Shown one piece after another: positions 1 to 11,449 of a stretch of 64,000 bases of DNA. The translations under genes were made by a program, and so were the position numbers. The number at the start of each line of letters is the position of its first letter. Position 1 is the first letter of the stretch. The stretch is from Aplectana chamaeleonis (lineage: Eukaryota; Nematoda; Chromadorea; Rhabditida; Cosmocercidae): assembly GCA_029168955.1 (NCBI GenBank), contig JAPDOI010001359.1, positions 124,001 through 188,000 of the forward strand. Reading direction: 5' to 3'. The notes below the pieces were generated by a model. That model saw only the letters and a program-made list of their open reading frames with translations. It searched no databases and was not told where the DNA came from.

Positions 1-779
1 CGATGCTATCGCTCCTCAAGAAGGCCTGGGCGCGGTCGGTCTCACAACGAAAGCCGAAACATGGTCGAGCCGCTTGTGTCGGACTGGTTCGGGCGGCGCA
101 GTCTGAGTCGTCAGGCTTTACCTCTGCCGCGACCGGGAGAGGTCGTCCGCCCTGCGACTCCGCGTCACTTCTTCCCTCTTGTCGTGTCCAGGGAAGTCTA
201 AGTTGGTGGCACCGCGTTGTCAATGCCGGCTATGTGGTATTGCCGTAACTATATCGTTATTACAGCATACAGTTTACTGGGGCAAATAGTACAGTCTGGT
301 GATGTTATCTGTTGGAAGTCTGCCTGCTAGATTGACGTCTTTATGATGTTGGTCCCGGAGGAAACAATCGCCGATTCGCCGAAGAACGGCTGGTTCAGAA
401 ACCGCAGACAGATTCAGATCGATAGCTTTTCCCCTTCCCAAGGAACTTGTTAGCGAGTCCGTGCGTGGTTGCCTCTTTCCGCTCCTTCACTGCGCCATCT
501 ATAATCGATCAATGGTCGAAGTCACGAGCGAGCGTGCTGCGGGCGATAGGCACCTAAGCAGCTACCCACGGACACAACGATAGAATACCACCCGTCAGGA
601 TTTGGTTAGAAGGCGCGCGGAACTCGTTGTGAGACAACCATTAGCGTCTTTTTGAAAAAAGTCTCTTAGTCTTTCCTGATCTAAAAAATCTAAGATGATG
701 GTAGAGGTTATCTATCCGACCGTATAAAGGCTGCTAAGGTTAAAAAATTCTGCACAGAATAGTTTTAGGGAAATCTCAA
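1..779. other. Left edge; no gene recognised
   Basis: Positions 1-250 are GC-rich and open on both strands. On the minus strand an open segment ends at a possible donor, GGCAGAG|GTAAAG. It could be a distal exon of the K2P tail, but nothing in it is recognisable. The rest up to 779 shows no coding signal. Confidence 0.3.
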
Positions 780-783
780 GTGT

Positions 784-998
784 GTCATCTACTTTCGTTC
801 TCGGAGCTAAACTCCGGTTCGCATTTGCAGTCTACGGCTGTTGCATCACGCAACACGATGATAATCGTTCTGGGAGAAAGGCTAATCGTGCCGGGACCAA
901 GTGGTCCCAGCACGATTATCATCGTGTTGCGTGATGCAACAGCTGTAGTCAGCAAATGCGGAGCGGAATGTGGCTCCAAGAACGACAGTAAAATACAA
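784..998. repeat. Foldback (hairpin) element
   Basis: The two halves are reverse complements. GTTGCATCACGCAACACGAT at about 838 pairs with ATCGTGTTGCGTGATGCAAC at about 921, and outer sequence pairs as well (TTCGTTCTCGGAGC with GGCTCCAAGAACGA). The loop is only about 20 bp. The similar open frames on both strands are a consequence of the palindrome. It is a likely non-autonomous DNA transposon. Confidence 0.75.
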
Positions 999-1499
999 AC
1001 ACAGCATTCGACTTTTGTGGGTGGTACAATAATTACAATGAGTAAACCACATACATCGACGACAGCAGCAACGCCCCGCAGCCCCTGTTTTGGTTTAGGA
1101 CCGCAAATACAGGGCGGAGAATTACAGGAGCGGGGCTAACCTGTTAATCGTGTAGCGGTATTGTGGCTCGTTCTTAACGCATCAAAATGCGTTGTGTTCT
1201 GAGCAATACCATTCCATTTCCTTAGGTGTCTCAACCGAGTTCGCGAGCGTGTGCGCTGACTTTAACAGGCATTATGCTTTTCGAAAGCCTGCCTCACCTA
1301 GATCCTGAATAAGTTTCCAGATCTCAAAAAATGATTTTGAAGGGGTAAAACAAAAAAGTACGTTGAAGACACTAAAACGTGTCTCGCGCGTATTCCTAAA
1401 GGGTCAGCAGAGTTGCAGGGAATGGCAGGTGGACGGCGAGCGTCAGCTTTGATGCAGCCACTATAATGTTTCCGAACATTGTCGGAGCATACAGAGCTG

Positions 1500-1692
1500 C
1501 AACGACCGGCGTTTGGTCGCTGAGAGTTTGTGTCGCTGTGCGCAGCGACGGCGACCGCGTGTCGCAAACTCCCGCCTTTTAAACCTGTCACTCAGGGGTG
1601 TGCGGCAAAGGAATTTGAAATTTCGGCAAACGGAAACGGCAACGGCAAACCTCAAAAATGGCCGGCAAACGGCAAACGGCTAAAGCTGTTCT
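1500..1692 (+). repeat. CGGCAAA dispersed repeat, copy 1
   Basis: The segment holds AGGGGTGTGCGGCAA followed by several CGGCAAACGG units around GGCCGGCAAACGGCAAACGG. The adjacent GTCGCAAACTCCCGCC stretch recurs near 20600 in the opposite orientation. Similar copies lie at about 4735, 32876 and 34180. It belongs to a class of short repeats well known from Caenorhabditis genomes. Confidence 0.7.
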
Positions 1693-1892
1693 GTGCTATA
1701 ATACACCCACATTTAATTAGTCGTGTGGTGAACCATGCAATATTTGCCAGTTACTATGTATCTGGCGTTCAACTAGAATTTACAGGAAGGGAAAATCCCA
1801 TATATCAAAAGCTATGTACTTGAGAGCCTCAGGTGATTAGAGAATCACAGTGGCGCTGTTTTGTGTGTGATAGTATAGGAGCCTCTATCGAG

Positions 1893-3020
1893 TTTAAAGG
1901 CACTGCTCACGATAAACTTCATCCTTGAATTTTTCTAGACAAACGCTTCTCGTGGCTCTCAGGCCCCGGTCATAGTTGGATGAGCCGACGCCTCCAGCCC
2001 GGTCGATACACACAGAATGCATTGGAAATGGGATGCAAAAATCACTCGGTGTATCCCCCCGCACCCCCGCACCCCCAACACCCCCAACACCCATCCGGTC
2101 GATACGTATGAACAACATGGTGAGGTGAAGCTGAGAAAATCACTCAGTGTATCCCCCTCTGCTTTCACTCCCCGCACCCCCCAACACCAGCACCCGGTCG
2201 ATACGTATGTTTAAAATGATGGAGTGAGGTTGAGAAAACACTCAATGTATCCGACGCGGTCGATATCCATGCAATACGTGGATGAGAAAATCACCGGGTG
2301 GGCGGGTCGAAGATAAAACATTGCGTATCACTAGAAAGCTAACCTTACTGCTACCTCCGTGACTTCACCATACTCGCCTTCACTATTTCTCTGAACAGGT
2401 GCAATCCTGTTGGCCACGTAATCATCGTCATATCTAGTTGGATGCATCGAGTGATTTTCTCAACCTCACTCCATCATTTTAAACATACGTATCGACCGGG
2501 GTGGTGTTGGGGGGTGCGGGGGGTGTTGGGGGGTGCGGGGGGGTGTTGGGGGGTGCGGGGGGGATGCAGATGCAAATAGCACCAACTATGACCGGGGCCT
2601 CAGAGGCAGAACAGCGTCGAAGAAACGGGACGAAAAGCTACCCAGGAGTCGCAAAACGAAAAGTGGGCAAACCCCGCCGCTTTGGGCAAGTCCGGCCCCT
2701 TTCCGCCCCTCGACGTGAACAATGGAACACTCGAGATCGTGAGATGAGCTATGGTTTCCGATCGAAAGCCCTGTTCTTCCCTTCATTCCCAACTTCTCTC
2801 TTCACTCAGGTCAGCTCGCATACATTGGCTGCAAAAGACGGAATTTACAAGCCTAGGACAACTCGTCCACCATGCTTCCCTAGCTCAATTTTGGAAGGAC
2901 CATAACTCCGCTCCCAGAAGGTCTTGTACGATTCCAGAGACATCATTGGAATCAGAATGGGACCGTTCTCAAGTTAGGCAAAAACATAGAAGGGGTCTTT
3001 ATCGTGAACACTGCCTTTAA
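1893..3020. mobile_element. TTAA-flanked foldback miniature transposon, element 1
   Basis: The left end reads TTTAAAGGCACTGCTCACGA and the right end TTATCGTGAACACTGCCTTT, inverted copies flanked by TTAA on both sides. Internally, CGGTCATAGTTGGATGAGCC and CAACTATGACCGGGGCCTCA form part of a second inverted match. The right half carries a segment (about 2745-2990, TTTCCGATC.AAAGCCC) that recurs at about 15985, 37615 and partly at 39226. No transposase was seen. Confidence 0.7.
2499..2566 (+). repeat. G-rich tract with G-quadruplex potential
   Basis: The stretch has six or more runs of four or more G separated by one to four bases (GGGGTGGTGTTGGGGGG, then repeated TGCGGGGGG and TGTTGGGGGG). A C-rich partner of the same unit lies at 2056-2095 within the same foldback element. 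Confidence 0.75.
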
Positions 3021-3684
3021 CTAGGCCGTTTGATTGCGCGACCCAGCCTAGTCGATCCTGGCACATGCAGCAAAGCGTAAGCAAGCTTGGTGCGGTGGGA
3101 AAGTGCGCCGACCCAAAAACTGTGGCCTATACCGGTACCACAATCGGGTGGGAATAGATGGATGAATACGCGTTGATTGGTCGACATTTTCGGAGTGAAG
3201 GCAGTCCATACCGCGATCAGCAGCGCGCGGGTTTAGGTTATGACCGGAGTCACTCACAATTTTACTGTTAGTGATAAGTAGTAGGCTCAGGGGTTCCTTT
3301 ATTTCGCTTATCCAAAATTACGCTCAAATTGTTTGCCCTTCTGAAGCTGCAGGAGTTTAGTGAGACTAGTCTAAATGAATGCAGTGCACACGATAGAAGC
3401 AATCTTCGAATTTTCACCGTAAATCAAGAGCTCTGAGTATCATTTTGATCGAATACACAGAATGAGAGGCACCTAGTGACAATTTGACTGTTATATGCGA
3501 CGCGCGCGACAGAAAGTCTGCAAGCCCACGTCGTCACTGGAGCGCCGCGCACGGTGCGTTTAGCCAGCCTACTGATCTTCGGCGTTTCCCATTCTGTGTA
3601 TTCAGCCAACAAGTCGGCACGAGGCCCAATACAACAACAATGTCGGCTAAAAATCAAACAATAAATCACTCTATACGGCCTCAA

Positions 3685-3773
3685 AACATGAATGCGGTGC
3701 GCCCGCCCCACCCACTTCCCCAGTGGCTACCGAGGAAGTGGGTGGGGCGAGCACACCACATTCAAATTTCTTA
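3685..3773. repeat. Short palindrome
   Basis: AATGCGGTGCGCCCGCCCCA pairs with GTGGGGCGAGCACACCACAT, with the CACTTCCCCAGTGG and CCGAGGAAGTGGG portions forming the inner arms. The loop is about 10 bp. Confidence 0.7.
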
Positions 3774-3956
3774 GCCGTGTATTGCTATTGATTGCTCGTT
3801 TTGAGCAGATTTTCGACACTGTTGTTGCAATGGGCCTCGGACATTTTGATTTCAGGTGAAAATTTTAAGGCGGTTTCGATCGTTGCCTCCGAAAAATTTT
3901 CGTTTTCAACTCTACATCATTTAATAACAAACTCAGCTTTGCCAAGGAGTCAACTC

Positions 3957-4142
3957 GGTGCTATCGCAGCGAGGAGGGGGGGGCACTTAGCCATCCCAAT
4001 TGACCATGCCCATTTTTTCGCGCCGCTGCGCACTTTTAGAACCAACCCAGGGTTTTCCTTCCATTCCAATTTTAGTAGAGGAGAAGCGGAGCAGAAAAAT
4101 GGGCGTGGCCAAGTGCCTCCCCCCCTCGCTGCGATAGCACCG
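3957..4142. repeat. Inverted-repeat element
   Basis: GGTGCTATCGCAGCGAGGAG at the left end pairs with CTCGCTGCGATAGCACC at the right end. The inner parts GGGCACTTAGCCA and TGGCCAAGTGCC also pair. No coding content. It is probably a miniature DNA transposon. Confidence 0.75.
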
Positions 4143-4734
4143 TCAACCCTTCGTTTCAGCGAATGATCTCAACATAGAAAATATTATTAAACTCTGTCTT
4201 TAATGACCGCTATAAACATTGTTCAATTTTTAAAAAGCCGGAGAAAGTATTTTCAGAATTGATCATTTTCATGTCCCATCCATTTATTACCATCAGCCAA
4301 CCAACCGACGATGAGCGGGCCTATTTACACGAGTTCTCAGGTGGTTCATATGTCTAAAAAAGATGCTTTCACGCCAGAACTTTTGTACCATTTGTTTCTG
4401 CAATTTCGGAACTTGCAGGAATCGGTATGCTTCTGGGAAAGCTTTTTTGCGATTCCGGCATTCCTAAAGGGTTAAAAATTTCATGATTAAAAAGTTTCAT
4501 TTGGAGGCTCCCAACTTAGAACCTAAACAAACTCCTCTGCTAACCTAGTCAAAATATCTTCATTAGTTACAGGATCATTGGGCACAATTACCCGTTACGT
4601 GAGCTGGAACTATTAGCTGGAACTAGCCAAAATAAATATTCGTTGCAGCTTCGAATCGCTGACCAATACAGAAACTGAGGTGAGGGCGCACACCCTGTTG
4701 TTTTGACGCATTTCTGCCGAAAATTTGCCGTTTC

Positions 4735-4840
4735 AAGCGAAAATTTCGGCAAACGGCAACGGCAAGGCAAACCCCAAAAATGGCCGGCAAACGGCAAACG
4801 GCAATCGGCAAACGGCAATTGCCGCACACCCCTGCTGTCA
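4735..4840 (+). repeat. CGGCAAA dispersed repeat, copy 2
   Basis: The segment contains TTTCGGCAAACGGCAACGGC, then GGCCGGCAAACGGCAAACGG, ending in CCGCACACCCCTG. It matches copy 1 unit for unit over about 60 bp. Flanking sequence near 5035 (TTTTCGAACATTATCG) also resembles that near copy 1 (1468, TTTCCGAACATTGTCG), so the mobile unit may be larger. Confidence 0.7.
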
Positions 4841-5543
4841 CTGTCGCAGTGCGGTGTACAGCGATGAGCGATAGTGGCAGCAGCAGTCTCCGGCACCTTT
4901 GCAGTATGCCAGATCTTGGCGACACGTGTTCCTACGACGGCAAATGCCGTTCCTGTGATGCTCGCCCCACCGAGATTTGTGCTAAATATCAATGACTGTC
5001 GCTCATGATACCATCGACCTAAAGCGGCGACTAATATGTTTTCGAACATTATCGCTGCGGCATCGGTTGCCACTCACTGGCTGTGATGGGTCGTTTATAT
5101 GAGTCAGTGCAGTCACATAATATCGATCATGTTGCGCCGCGTGATCTCTATCACAGAAATAGACGAATACAAAAGCTGAAATCCAGATTCCTTCATCTGC
5201 AAAACAGCCCGAGTATGAAATGCACTGCGTCGCGGCGCTTGGCGGCGGGAGTGTAAACGACGCCTGACGTAGGGCCGCCGCTGCATCAGAACAGATTGCG
5301 GTGCCTCCTCGCCGCTCGTCAACAAGCTTTGGTTCCATGTTGCCGAATGCAACCGATATTCCATTCGGCGACGGGGGAGAATGACGCGCGTTGATTTGTT
5401 ACGAGGAGAAACGCAGTGTTTTGTGTCCACTGCCACCCTGCTTCAGGCGTTGTTTGTAAACACGCAGTCGAGCGGCGCGGCACAGTGCATTTCTTGATTC
5501 AAATCACAAGCCCACCTTTTCAAAGAGACGCTTCGTACCTGCA
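4841..5543. other. Region downstream of K2P exon 6; no exon recognised
   Basis: If the K2P gene continues past the donor at 5538 its tail exons should lie here or further left. Open frames of 107-161 codons occur on the minus strand, but they overlap repeat sequence and carry no channel-like motif. Confidence 0.3.
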
Positions 5544-5546
5544 TCA

Positions 5547-5696
5547 TTTTCCCAGCGATTTCCTGGCTTTTCCGACATGTCTTCCCATGTAGTGAATACG
5601 GTCGATGACTTCAGCAACCACGAAATCGATGGTAATTGTTACCAGAATCACTCCAAATGTAATGAACAATATCAGGTAGATCACGTTTATGTTTGG
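5547..5696 (-). CDS. K2P channel exon 6 (M4); frame ends at TGA
   Basis: The acceptor TTTTTCTAG ends at 5697, phase 0, joining GFGDLM|PNINVIYLILF. The exon gives M4 (VIYLILFITFGVILVTITID) followed by FVVAEVIDRIHYMGRHVGKARKSLGK, the family's post-M4 IHY.GR motif. It then meets TGA (5546-5544). A good donor, ATGCAG|GTACGA (GT at 5538-5537), lies just beyond but is out of frame by one base; a run of five instead of four A at 5550-5547 would put it in phase 0. So the gene either ends here with a short tail, or carries a real or artefactual 1-base deletion and continues into exons I have not found below 5537. Confidence 0.9.
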
Positions 5697-5761
5697 CTAG
5701 AAAAATCACTTATAAGTCAACACTATCGAACTGATTACTGGGCCAGCCACGAACATCTCAA

Positions 5762-5870
5762 TATCTCAGACATTGGGAGCTGCGGACAGCTGGCGCAAAC
5801 TCGCCAGTTACTCAAGAGCTGGATGACAACTGGCGCTTAGCTGACCAATGGCAATTACGAGGCCGACAGT
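5762..5870 (+). repeat. CAGCTGGC-type repeat unit, single copy
   Basis: CAGACATTGGGAGCTGCGGA, then GGCGCAAACTCGCCAGTTAC and AATTACGAGGCC, match the units tandemly arranged at 13555-13960. A weaker fragment (ATGCCAGCGGTATACGGCTGG) begins at 6603; the two fragments bracket unrelated DNA inside the same K2P intron. Confidence 0.6.
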
Positions 5871-6327
5871 TGGCATAAGACCTGCCGCGATCTGAAATCG
5901 CTCCGTGCCGCGACTTGAAATCGTTTTGTCCAGAGATTTCAAAACGCTCGGGCGGACGTAATTTCGCGTGAAATAGACGGACAATTGCGGAACAAGCCAC
6001 GGGAATGAAAAAAAAAGCTTTTTTCTCGGTATTTCTACTTATTTTTTTGACATTGTTGCCTTTCCTTCTCAGATAAAAGAGTTGTGCACAGTTTTCAAAC
6101 AAAAAAAAATGGTTCCAAAAGAGGATGGGGCGTAATTTGCTTGAACAGCAACATAAAACTAAAGATAAAGTTATTAGTTGCTCAGAGCCGGCATGAAATG
6201 TAATTTTTCGGTAGCCTCATAACATTTTCTCATTCCTCCCATCGTAAATGTATGATAAATAGTCGTTATTTCCCTTTCACATGCCGTATTTTATGCGAGT
6301 AACTGTGACGTCTGCAATTTTGTCGGA

Positions 6328-6575
6328 AGATTGCGGACTAGTCGCTTCGACAAGACGAATCCTTTCCATCATGGAAGCGACGCGATTAGTCGAAGGGACC
6401 TCACAAAATCCAGCAGGTCGCTTCGACCTGCTATGAAATACCTCAGTCGCTCGGCGATCGTGACTGAAACTGGAAACTGTTCCAAACCGTCGCGACCCAA
6501 TGCAAGATCTGTTGGAGCAATGGGTTTTGTAACTGCTGGCAGTGCCGCGACTAGTCGAAGCGACCTACTATGAAT
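6328..6575. repeat. Short direct and inverted TCGCTTCGAC repeats
   Basis: The motif TAGTCGCTTCGAC at about 6347 recurs inverted as CTAGTCGAAGCGACC near 6551. Further TCGCTTCGACCTGC and TTAGTCGAAGGGACC copies lie between. This is a degenerate foldback; the 80-codon plus-strand frame across it is not credible as a gene. Confidence 0.5.
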
Positions 6576-6879
6576 GAGTCAATACACTCGTCATATCACG
6601 AAATGCCAGCGGTATACGGCTGGCGAATACTCTGCCAATTCGAGACTTGATGCCTCAGCAAAAAAGACTCGATGCTCATGTACAAGTCGGCATGACGTCC
6701 TAATTTTCATCGCTTATTTCACTGTATGGGTGAATATGCCGCTATGATAGGTGAGAATGTGGTGAATATGTCGCGAAAATAAGGTGAATGTTACGCGAAA
6801 TGATGTGAGTTTGCTGCTGAATTGAGGTGAAAGCGTTGCAAGATTTCGGTGATAGTTTCTGGGCTGGTAGTAAACCCCC

Positions 6880-7072
6880 CATTGTCGTGACGACAATTGT
6901 CATGACATGTCACGACATGTCGCGACCAAAAGGCGCGAGGTATGGGTTCTAATCGTATCTTACAACACATGGCTCGTGACTGTCACGAGCTTGTTGTCAC
7001 GACAATTACTGTCACGAGCTGTCACAATTGTCGCGTGGTCATAACATCACGACAACGCGACAGACAGCGTGA
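6880..7072. repeat. Cluster of TGTCACGACA-like palindromes
   Basis: At least eight overlapping copies of GTCACGA/TCGTGAC and GTCGTGA variants occur (TGTCGTGACGACAATTGTCA, CATGTCACGACATGTCGCGA, CTCGTGACTGTCACGAGC). A related cluster (TGTCACGAG, TCGTGACAT) sits at about 12440-12500. This is palindromic satellite-like DNA. Confidence 0.6.
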
Positions 7073-7079
7073 CACAAAA

Positions 7080-8285
7080 TAGTGCGCGGTTGAGGGAGTG
7101 CGCAGATTGTTGCGAGTGTCGTGCGCTCGTGTACAACAATGTCGAGACGACATTTAGGCGTGTAATTGAGAGCAGGGTGTGTAGCGGCCGCAATGACATC
7201 GTAAGACACGCTAGATTTTTAATTCTCTTTTTTTTCTGTTATGACGCGCGTGTTTTTTTTTGTTTCGATCATATCAATTCACCGCGACGGTTTTCTCTAG
7301 TTTTCTACTTGGATTGATTAGCGTTGAGTGTTTGCAGGCAAATTTAGAACACTGGATTGGCTTTGCTTTCAAATAGCAATGCAAATTTTTCTTAGTTTTT
7401 GTTTCTAATTGAGAATCAAATTCTATTTGTTTCTAATTCCATGATAAGGAAGCAATGGTATTAAGAATTGATCACCAAATTCCGAATGTTGTTTTTGAGA
7501 TAAATTTATGTGTATAGGGTTTGACGTCCGTCACATGTTGGCCTGGCGTTCGATCGATTCACTTCTCAGCCGAGTTGTTTTAAAGGTGATGTGAACTCTC
7601 ACACGAGTTTTTGAGAACATAGTTGGGATATTTTAGCAAGAATCCTGCAGTATCGTTCTCGTGTGTTCACCAAAGTGTCCGTAATTCATCGTTTTCAGTG
7701 TTATTTCATGGAAAGACCACCCCAATCGTTTTAGGTTTCACTGCAAGTGCTCAGCGCATCATTACAGGTTGTGTTTGCAATACTAACAATCTAGGTGGTC
7801 GGCATTCCCTTCTCTGAACTCTAGTAGCGTTTTTTTTTGCTAATTCTGGATTGATTTGCTTTTCTTTAAACCTATTTTTGGTGCTCTGAACGATTGAAAA
7901 ATTTTCCGCCGTTATGCTAGATTTTTGTTCATTCGGGAGTCATAGTTTTAGAAAGCTGCAGAATGACTTGCACTCTTTGACTAATGGTTGCGTGCCTTCA
8001 CCGCCTACTGCTGAGCTTAATTTTTCGAATATTTTCCATTAATTATGGTACCAGATCTTATCACGCACAGAATTTTGGGTATACCTTTATTCTGCTTAAA
8101 AAGTATCAGTACTGGATCAGCCTTCTCGATGAGTGTCTGGGATTACGGTTTTTGTCGAGAGGAATGATTTTAGTGAACTGCCCTATTCCCATTGAAATAG
8201 CTGCGTCGCCTTAGTGAAACTATCTCAAGAGTAAACGCATATATCTTTTTTTGTAATATACTTATATCGTATATCAAGAACTTTT
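7080..8285. other. Intronic stretch; no gene or clear repeat seen
   Basis: AT-rich DNA inside the last K2P intron. Open frames are short and unsupported on both strands, and I recognise no repeat shared with the rest of the window. Confidence 0.4.
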
Positions 8286-8289
8286 TCAG

Positions 8290-8393
8290 GGGCGTACAGC
8301 ATGACTTGGACTAAATCGAGAATTTCTGATTGTTGTGAAAGAAGCATGTCTGCTGCAGACGCTGGGAAAGAAGACACAACATCTGATGCTAAG
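8290..8393 (+). CDS. Candidate exon, copy 1 of a paralogous pair (unknown protein)
   Basis: This exon is bounded by a worm-like acceptor (CTTTTTCAG, ending at 8289) and a donor (GCTAAG|GTTGGTGTG, GT at 8394). Eleven nucleotides after the acceptor it reads MTWTKSRISDCCERS and ends TTSDAK at the donor in phase 0. The segment at 9857-9963 has the same layout: 11 nt to an ATG, MTW start, acidic and Ser/Thr-rich body, final AK, and an identical AAG|GTTGGTGTG donor. Conserved ends with a diverged middle suggest duplicated exons under some constraint. The frame also fits an internal exon entered in phase 1. No family recognised. It lies on the opposite strand inside the K2P intron. Confidence 0.35.
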
Positions 8394-9856
8394 GTTGGTG
8401 TGTTTATTGTTATTTTTTTCATCTCTTTATCTTGGTGGCTGCCACTAATTTGCGCCCGAACGGGACTGCCAAGCGTGCAGTCGGGATCGCAGCTCTCGGA
8501 CGAGTGTTCGGGCGGCGCAAAACAGCTAATTATTCACTTTAATTTTTTTATTGTTATATTCACGTTTTGATGTGAGTTGCCAATTAAGAAGTCGGTTTGG
8601 TGATTATTTGTGGTTTTCCTTCCGAGGTATGGAGGGAAGTCGTTTTTGAGGGAAAATAAGTTTGATTGTTTTCCCCCTTTCAACTTGTATTAAGGGCCCG
8701 ATTCAGGGTTGAGCAGGGTTGCGAATCGGCGCAACGGGGGGGGGGGACTCTGGAACATTTTTACTGAAAAAAAAAGAAAATTTGGGGGTCGTAGAAATTT
8801 TCGTTGAAAAAGGGAATTTCATTCATTTTTTGTCAGTTTTATTCTCGGGAGGGGTCGTAAAAATTTTGGAAATGTTTGAAAAATTTCGGTCAACAGGGAG
8901 AATTAAAAAAGAACCAAAAAATGGTGCAGTGGCCTGCTCAACTCTGGCCCGATCAGAGTCTCGCCGCTGACGATCGATTCTCTTCCATTGTACGCTGCCA
9001 CGTCTTTCAGCTACGGGACTCTTTTCGAGCCCCCTTGAATCACTTATCCTCTGTTTCGGGAGGAAATTTAGTTTGTTCCTTTGCGTGGCTGTGCGGAGCA
9101 AGGGAAGAGACAGCGAGAAACCGATTGGGAGGAGACCCAGCACACGCGCACACACGCATGTGATCGACAGCACTACATTTCTTTCCGAATTAGAAGAAAC
9201 GCTGTTGCCTGCATGAAGGCATAGCATTAAAGCGAATTGGCCCTTAACGAAGTTTCTTCTGCCTATGAGGTTATAGTACTCATTTGAACTTCAGATGTTT
9301 GATATAAGGCGGACAGGGAAGTATTTAGAGTGGTAAACGCATCCGCCAAAACGACTGGTATCGTTAGTATCTCTTGTGCCTCAATAGTGAAACTGCGCGG
9401 TATCCCGCCACGAGCTGCAGGCTCAAAAAAGTTACAAGCTTAAAAATGTCGTTTTTTGTGCTTTCTGTGCCTTCTAAAAAGCTCATTAGTTTGCGGAAAG
9501 TCCGGAAACGAACCTCATAAATGTGTTCGGCGCCTAAAACTATCCCCCTGAGCAAGGTTTGGGTGAAGGCACATTTTCCATACTTAGACTGAAAGCGTTT
9601 CGGACTCTTACGGATTTTCGGTTGGGCGTTTATTTATACCGATTAGAAAGCTCAATTCCACAATTCAGAACGAAATTGGGTGAAAATTTTCTCATTACAT
9701 ACCATTTGAGAAATTACGCAGTTTTGTTTGACCCTGCCAAAATTTCAAGTATTTTCATCTCCTGAGAACGTTAAGTGGAAGTTTACGTAGGTACTCATTT
9801 ACGCGCCTTTTTTGGTAATACTTTTTTTGGTTTTTTTTTACCGGGAATTTTTGCAG

Positions 9857-9963
9857 GAGCATCCTTCATGACTTGGCGCGGTTCGGGGAACCTTGGTGGT
9901 TGCAACGAAGAATCGACGACTGCTGGTGGCACTGCGATAGAGGCCGAGACTTTCGAAGCAAAG
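9857..9963 (+). CDS. Candidate exon, copy 2 of a paralogous pair (unknown protein)
   Basis: The acceptor is ATTTTTGCAG (ending at 9856) and the donor GCAAAG|GTTGGTGTG (GT at 9964). From the ATG at 9868 it reads MTWRGSGNLGGCNEES and ends EAETFEAK, 32 codons against 31 in copy 1. A possible next acceptor, CTCTTCAG (ending at about 10002), is followed in phase by only eight codons and TAG, so this could be the end of a small gene or a decayed copy. No signal peptide or known domain seen. The protein is unknown; the paired structure is the main support. Confidence 0.35.
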
Positions 9964-10432
9964 GTTGGTGTGTATGATTGTATTTCTTCACTTTTCTCTT
10001 CAGTCGCGCAAGTCGTGCCACCACAGTTAGTTATGACAGGTGGTTACACAAGGTTCTCCATTATCTCCCATCTGTGGCGTTTCTAACCCAGCCCGACTAT
10101 GCTTTCTCAGATCTAGATTTTCTGGTGAACGCGAGGAACAAACCCCAACGCGAGCTCATTACATCCCCACCGACAGCTGGGGTCGATCCCCTGTGGTCGG
10201 TCCTTTCTAAGTTTGGAAGGGACAAAATTGAGTTTTACGGGGTCTTGGTTGGCTCTGTGAGGCCCATTGTAGAGAGGCGACTAGTATTTCTCACTAAAGA
10301 CCTCTGTGGTGTTCCCAGATTCGTGGAGGGAACCCCGGGGCATCGCACAACAGGGATCATCTCTGTTGAGGTGATGGGTGATCCTGTACGGTGGGGGCAC
10401 CCAGTGCGGAATGATGGAGAGATGGGCCCGCA

Positions 10433-11449
10433 TTAAACGCACTGGTCACGATGAAAAACGTTATAAAAAAACTATAAAAATCAGCTCAGATCGGAAACAG
10501 CTGAAAAACTATCAAGGTAGCGCGCTGAAAAACGGGTGAGAATTAGAGTTTCTAGGGCCCAAGGATGCCAGTTCGTGCACACGTGCACAGCGCCTCCCAA
10601 AAAGATCGCAGTCTATGCCGAGCAGTCAAAAATCATCGACATTCAGAGGAAGACATAAATGCAAATTTACCTAAAAACAGTTGAACAATGAAAGCAAGCG
10701 CTTCAGTCAATCTTTTGGCTTAGTTGAGTAATGTTCATTGATTGAAATTAATTTTCAAGCCAGCTGATGTTTTTGATATTAGAGATCATCGATGCCGATG
10801 ATGTCTACTGGGCTCGTCTGCCATCAAAAGACAAGAAAGTTCAGGCTTCAAATTTGGCCCGAAACGGCGGTTTTTCGCGATTTTTTCTATTAAGTCTTAC
10901 TGCTCTAAACCACGAAAAGGATTTATAGAGGAAGAGAAGACAAGCATATTTGATCGCGACCACTGCATTTAAGAACCCACCCCACCAAATTTACTTTCTG
11001 TTTAGTGCCATTACATAACTTCACTGAATCATTAAGAGTGGATTAGGATTTCAAACAGGTTCGCAGGCAACCCGTTGGCAGGTGTATCGACAAGGTTTTG
11101 ACCCACTCTTTGTTGATTTTTTTTGAAAGAAAAACCGCTTTTTCTGTGAAAATCCGACCCTAAGTGACGCACTCACATATGCAAATCAATTGATTATTAC
11201 AAAGAGTCGACGTACTAAGAAAACGTTGATGAAACAGACTACCTGAATACATTGCTTAGCATCATTTGCCTATTTCGGTCAATTCCCGCTATCTCGGAAT
11301 GAAAAAAGGGGCCTATTATGGTCGAAAAATGTGTTTTTCAATCATTTTCCGTGAGTTTGATCTCCGTGTTTGGTTTGCAAGGTGGTGAACCCCTTATAAT
11401 CTTCGGAAAACTCGCAATAGAAACCTATCGTGAGAACTGCCTTTAATGT
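10433..11449. mobile_element. TTAA-flanked miniature transposon, element 2 (probable)
   Basis: The left end, ATTAAACGCACTGGTCACGA, and the right end, TATCGTGAGAACTGCCTTTA, are degenerate inverted copies of the terminal sequence seen in elements 1, 3, 4 and 5. The 1-kb interior has no coding signal and less obvious internal symmetry than element 1, so pairing of the two ends is inferred. Confidence 0.45.

Noticed and set aside
1..250. Distal C-terminal exon of the K2P gene
   Set aside because: The open minus-strand frame has a donor-like end but no convincing acceptor and no channel-tail similarity that I can recognise.
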